62,619 nt of DNA from Bacillota bacterium (GTDB lineage: Bacteria; Bacillota; Bacilli; Paenibacillales; NBRC-103111): NCBI GenBank assembly GCA_023388055.1, contig JAEWGW010000010.1, positions 1 to 62,619 on the forward strand, in the 5' to 3' direction. The position numbers and the translations under genes were made by a program. The notes under the pieces are model-generated. The model saw only the letters and a program-made list of their open reading frames with translations, made no database searches and was not told the origin of the DNA. Position 1 is the first letter of the stretch. Each line of letters opens with the position of its first letter. This document shows positions 60,499-62,619 of this stretch, piece by piece.

Positions 60499-60928
60499 AA
60501 TATCTTCTAGATTTGCAATCAAAGATTTCACAAATGGTAATGAATATGATGATGTCATTATTGCCGAAGTCATTCATTGTCTTAAAAGTAAGGATAGTAA
60601 GATATTGGTTAGAAATGAAGGCTTTGTAGCTGAAGATGATAAACTATACTATAACCAAGAATGCCTTACAATGGGATGGTTGATAGCAACGGATTTAAAT
60701 CATCTCATATCCTTGGTAAGGAAGGGATTTCTTATAACTTGTTTAATTGTTGACGATGCGCACTGTGGTGATAACTGGCAGTACAAAGTTAGAGTAATAG
60801 AAGATGTAGAAGGTAATATTGAAATTTTAGTTTATTGTAAAAATGATGTTCAAATTGATAATGATTCAATTAATAGACTTAAACCATTCCTGGATAAAGG
60901 TGCAAGAATATCGGTGAGTAATTACTGA
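60488..60928 (+). CDS. Candidate immunity protein for the RHS tip
   Basis: A 146-residue acidic cytoplasmic-looking protein with no signal peptide and no recognised family. It contains RFAIKDFTNGNEYDDVIIAEV near the start, a hydrophobic GWLIATDLNHLISLV helix and a C-terminal LKPFLDKGARISV. Its ATG at 60488 overlaps the RHS stop by 11 bases; ATG codons at 60470, 60476 and 60479 are in frame. A small gene directly behind a polymorphic toxin tip is normally the cognate immunity gene, so this role is inferred from position. Confidence 0.6.
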   Translation: MTGRISSRFAIKDFTNGNEYDDVIIAEVIHCLKSKDSKILVRNEGFVAEDDKLYYNQECLTMGWLIATDLNHLISLVRKGFLITCLIVDDAHCGDNWQYKVRVIEDVEGNIEILVYCKNDVQIDNDSINRLKPFLDKGARISVSNY

Positions 60929-60960
60929 ATGAAAAACCACAGTCATTTTTAATCTTAGGC

Positions 60961-60993
60961 CACAGGCGATTAACCCTCGCCTGTGTTTTTTCT
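60961..60993 (+). terminator. Terminator of the RHS operon
   Basis: CACAGGCG pairs with CGCCTGTG around a short loop, followed by TTTTTT. Confidence 0.9.
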
Positions 60994-61127
60994 ATCCCCA
61001 CCCATGTTGCGGAGTGGTGCGAAACCAATTCTGCACCAACACACCAAATTCCAGTACTTTTTGAGAAAGCGAAACATAGGAGAATTGGTATTTGAGCAGA
61101 TAAAAAGACTCACCCGAAGGCAAGTCC

Positions 61128-61472
61128 TTAACGTTTCATATCCATAGCAATGAGGATCTCTTTCATGATCTTGTTCAATACATATATCTCTTCTGTTGTT
61201 CTGCTGCTGACTAAGGAAAGATGTTCGTCTATGGCCCCCCGCCGTGCCGCGGTATCGGGAGTAGATTCAAATCGGAATAACTCTAATGGCTCAACCCCAA
61301 AAGCCTCTACGATCTTCTCTAACGTCTCTAGGGAGATATTGCGGTCTCCACGTTCTACTCCGCCAATATAGCTGTAGTGAAGGGAGGCGGCTTCTGCTAA
61401 CTGCTCTTGCGTCCAGCCCCTAGCCTTCCGCAATCCTTTGATTCTATCGCCCACCAATTCTGGAAGATTCAC
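61128..61472 (-). CDS. XRE family helix-turn-helix regulator
   Basis: A 114-residue DNA-binding protein. The Cro/C1-type helix-turn-helix covers residues 6-61 (KARGWTQEQLAEAASLHYSY, then GGVERGDRNISLETLEKI). The C-terminal 50 residues are helical and unassigned. GTG start at 61472 with GGAGGTGG upstream. Its promoter region is occupied by the IS630 element, whose transposase stop is only 39 bases away. Confidence 0.85.
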   Translation of the reverse strand: MNLPELVGDRIKGLRKARGWTQEQLAEAASLHYSYIGGVERGDRNISLETLEKIVEAFGVEPLELFRFESTPDTAARRGAIDEHLSLVSSRTTEEIYVLNKIMKEILIAMDMKR

Positions 61473-61511
61473 CTATACCACCTCCTCTATTAGACTAGTA
61501 CTCAGTAACGC

Positions 61512-62132
61512 TTAAATTACAGGGTACAGTCTTTTGAGCCTGACCCGAGCGTCTTCGGTCGTAAATTGCCAATTTACGGTGGAGCCTTGGGCATTCCGAT
61601 TGGCTTGCCAGGCCGTAACTCGCGCGATCATCTGTTCTTTTGTAGCCACATAATCGGACAGGGCTTGGCGACTGAGGACACCAATTTCGATTTCGGCCAT
61701 GTTGAGCCAGCTTCCATGCTTGGGTGTATAATGAATGTCCAGTTTGTCGGCCAAACGCTTGGCTTCAGCCGGTTCAAAAGCTTCATAAAGTGAACCGACG
61801 CTATGGGTGTTCAAATTGTCCATGACCAGGACAATCTGGTCTGCTTCTGGATAGTGAACGTCCACCAGTTCCTTGATGCACGCCGCGAAATCCACTCGAG
61901 TTCGCTGGTCCGAGACCCGTACGTGACGTTTGGCTTCCAGCGGCGCAAACATCATGAATAGATTGACGACCCCATTGCGTTTGTATTCATAGTCCATTCG
62001 TTTCGGCTGATTTGGCTTGGCGGCAATGGAAGGCCGCGTTTCCAGTGTCAGCTGCCGATTAGTTTCGTCCAGACAGACGAGCGGGCGCTTGGGATCATGA
62101 GGACGCCGGTACACATCCAACACGTCTTCCAT
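61512..62132 (-). CDS. IS630 family transposase, DDE (C-terminal) part
   Basis: The catalytic half of an IS630/Tc1-type transposase. The acidic triad is visible as VCLDETNRQL (Asp), LVMDNLNTHS (Asp) and LNMAEIEIGV (Glu), with the HYTPKHGSWLN word that marks the family. It is read in a frame one base away from the N-terminal part; continuous sequence KPWLKKQWCIPEASGEYV bridges 62133-62205 in this frame. Confidence 0.85.
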   Translation of the reverse strand: MEDVLDVYRRPHDPKRPLVCLDETNRQLTLETRPSIAAKPNQPKRMDYEYKRNGVVNLFMMFAPLEAKRHVRVSDQRTRVDFAACIKELVDVHYPEADQIVLVMDNLNTHSVGSLYEAFEPAEAKRLADKLDIHYTPKHGSWLNMAEIEIGVLSRQALSDYVATKEQMIARVTAWQANRNAQGSTVNWQFTTEDARVRLKRLYPVI

Positions 62133-62179
62133 TCGAGCGACATACTCGCCGGACGCTTCCGGGATACACCATTGTTTCT

Positions 62180-62619
62180 TCAGCCACGGTTTAAGTTTGT
62201 TTTTTTCATGACGCGTTGGACGGTCATGTGCGAGATCTCCTCTACGATGTCCAGTTCGACCAAGCGATCAGCGAGCAGTCGAACCGACCATTTGCTGTAG
62301 CCTTCCGGCGGCTGGCTGCATGCCATTGCGATGAGTTTCGCCTCGACCTCGCCATCGAACTTGATCCTGCGGTTGGTTTGTTTTTCTCGCTCCAACGCCA
62401 TCTCAAAGCCTTTTTCGACAAGTCGTTTTCGCAGATTTCGAACGGTGCTTTCACTCGTGTTGTAGGCTTCTGCAATCTGGGTATCCGGCCAAGACGGTCC
62501 ATGCTCCCCTTCATCGGCTTTCAGTAACATATGGGCATGTTTGATTTTGTATCCGGAGACGTTCCCTTTATTGATCAATTGTTCTAATTGGTGTCGCTCT
62601 TCTTGGCTTAATTCAACGA
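62180..62619 (-). CDS. IS630 family transposase, N-terminal helix-turn-helix part (cut by window edge)
   Basis: The N-terminal part binds the IS ends (PDTQIAEAYNTSESTVRNLR helix-turn-helix). The frame stays open to the window edge (VELSQEERHQLEQLINKGN), so the true start is outside. It ends MKKTNLNRG just after a run of seven A followed by C at about 62201-62210, a strong -1 slippery sequence; a shift there enters the DDE frame. Either programmed frameshifting or a one-base loss explains the break. Confidence 0.8.
   Translation of the reverse strand, partial: VELSQEERHQLEQLINKGNVSGYKIKHAHMLLKADEGEHGPSWPDTQIAEAYNTSESTVRNLRKRLVEKGFEMALEREKQTNRRIKFDGEVEAKLIAMACSQPPEGYSKWSVRLLADRLVELDIVEEISHMTVQRVMKKTNLNRG

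Noticed and set aside
60362..60928. A longer 188-residue start for the putative immunity gene
   Set aside because: The first 36 codons are the alternative frame of the RHS tip; an overlap of more than 130 bases is unlikely when ATG codons near 60470-60488 exist.

Overview
The window looks like a chromosomal segment of an endospore-forming Gram-positive bacterium of the Paenibacillaceae, most likely Paenibacillus. The evidence is the LplB/LipO/YtcP-type sugar uptake set behind a membrane-anchored AraC regulator, the sporulation proteins (SpoIIP family, YjcZ family, Spo0E family), a futalosine-type menaquinone gene (MqnE) together with a UbiD-like decarboxylase, AGGAGG-type ribosome binding sites, and a GC-rich backbone interrupted by two clearly AT-rich islands. 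The species call is inference; no 16S or other marker gene is present.

Layout. An IS110 transposase is cut by the left edge (1-328). It is followed by an AAA ATPase and a DUF7002-like protein (541-2438), then a carbohydrate ABC uptake locus (2621-8572: membrane AraC regulator, permease, binding lipoprotein, permease, no ATPase). A SpoIIP-family amidase with SH3 domains and an unrecognised polytopic membrane protein lie on the minus strand (8719-11732). Next come housekeeping enzymes (NmrA-like, Nudix, YdcF, GNAT, degenerate HD-GYP, RpiA, nucleotidyltransferase; 11900-17780). The first AT-rich island (about 17.9-22.8 kb) carries two paralogous secreted proteins, an IS3 element sitting in a terminator loop, a LuxR-type remnant and a tRNA-Arg(TCT). 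The 23-31 kb part holds SRAP, YbaK-like, nitroreductase, AzlCD, YjcZ, MFS, CvpA/transglutaminase and HAD genes. Two tandem PbpA/PbpH-like class B PBPs are followed by asnB (31.1-37.4 kb). Then come a Cof-type HAD, DUF456, a MurJ/SpoVB-like flippase, DUF2515, a stalk-domain lipoprotein, an RHH protein, SPFH and thioredoxin (37.6-45.2 kb). The 45.7-53.1 kb part is a cofactor and redox stretch: UbiD-like, HEPN, NifU/YutI, YuzB, YutJ, M23 peptidase, MqnE, Spo0E and IscA/YutM.

The second AT-rich island (53.4-61.0 kb) is the most promising novel locus. It encodes a secreted accessory protein ending in a YD motif, a 1609-residue secreted RHS protein with a C-terminal domain I cannot assign, and a small overlapping downstream gene placed like an immunity gene. 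An XRE regulator and an IS630 transposase, cut by the right edge, follow.

Non-coding structure is rich. At least four dispersed repeat families occupy the intergenic gaps: short TAACGGA/AATAGCGG palindromes in five clusters, CCCCAAAAGT...ACTTTTGGGG hairpins, a 62-bp sequence present twice at 60/62 identity inside a long palindrome, and a 154-bp element ended by GTGTTTGCAAAC inverted repeats. There is also a 37-bp tandem repeat. All positions and motif calls were read by eye; no homology search was possible.
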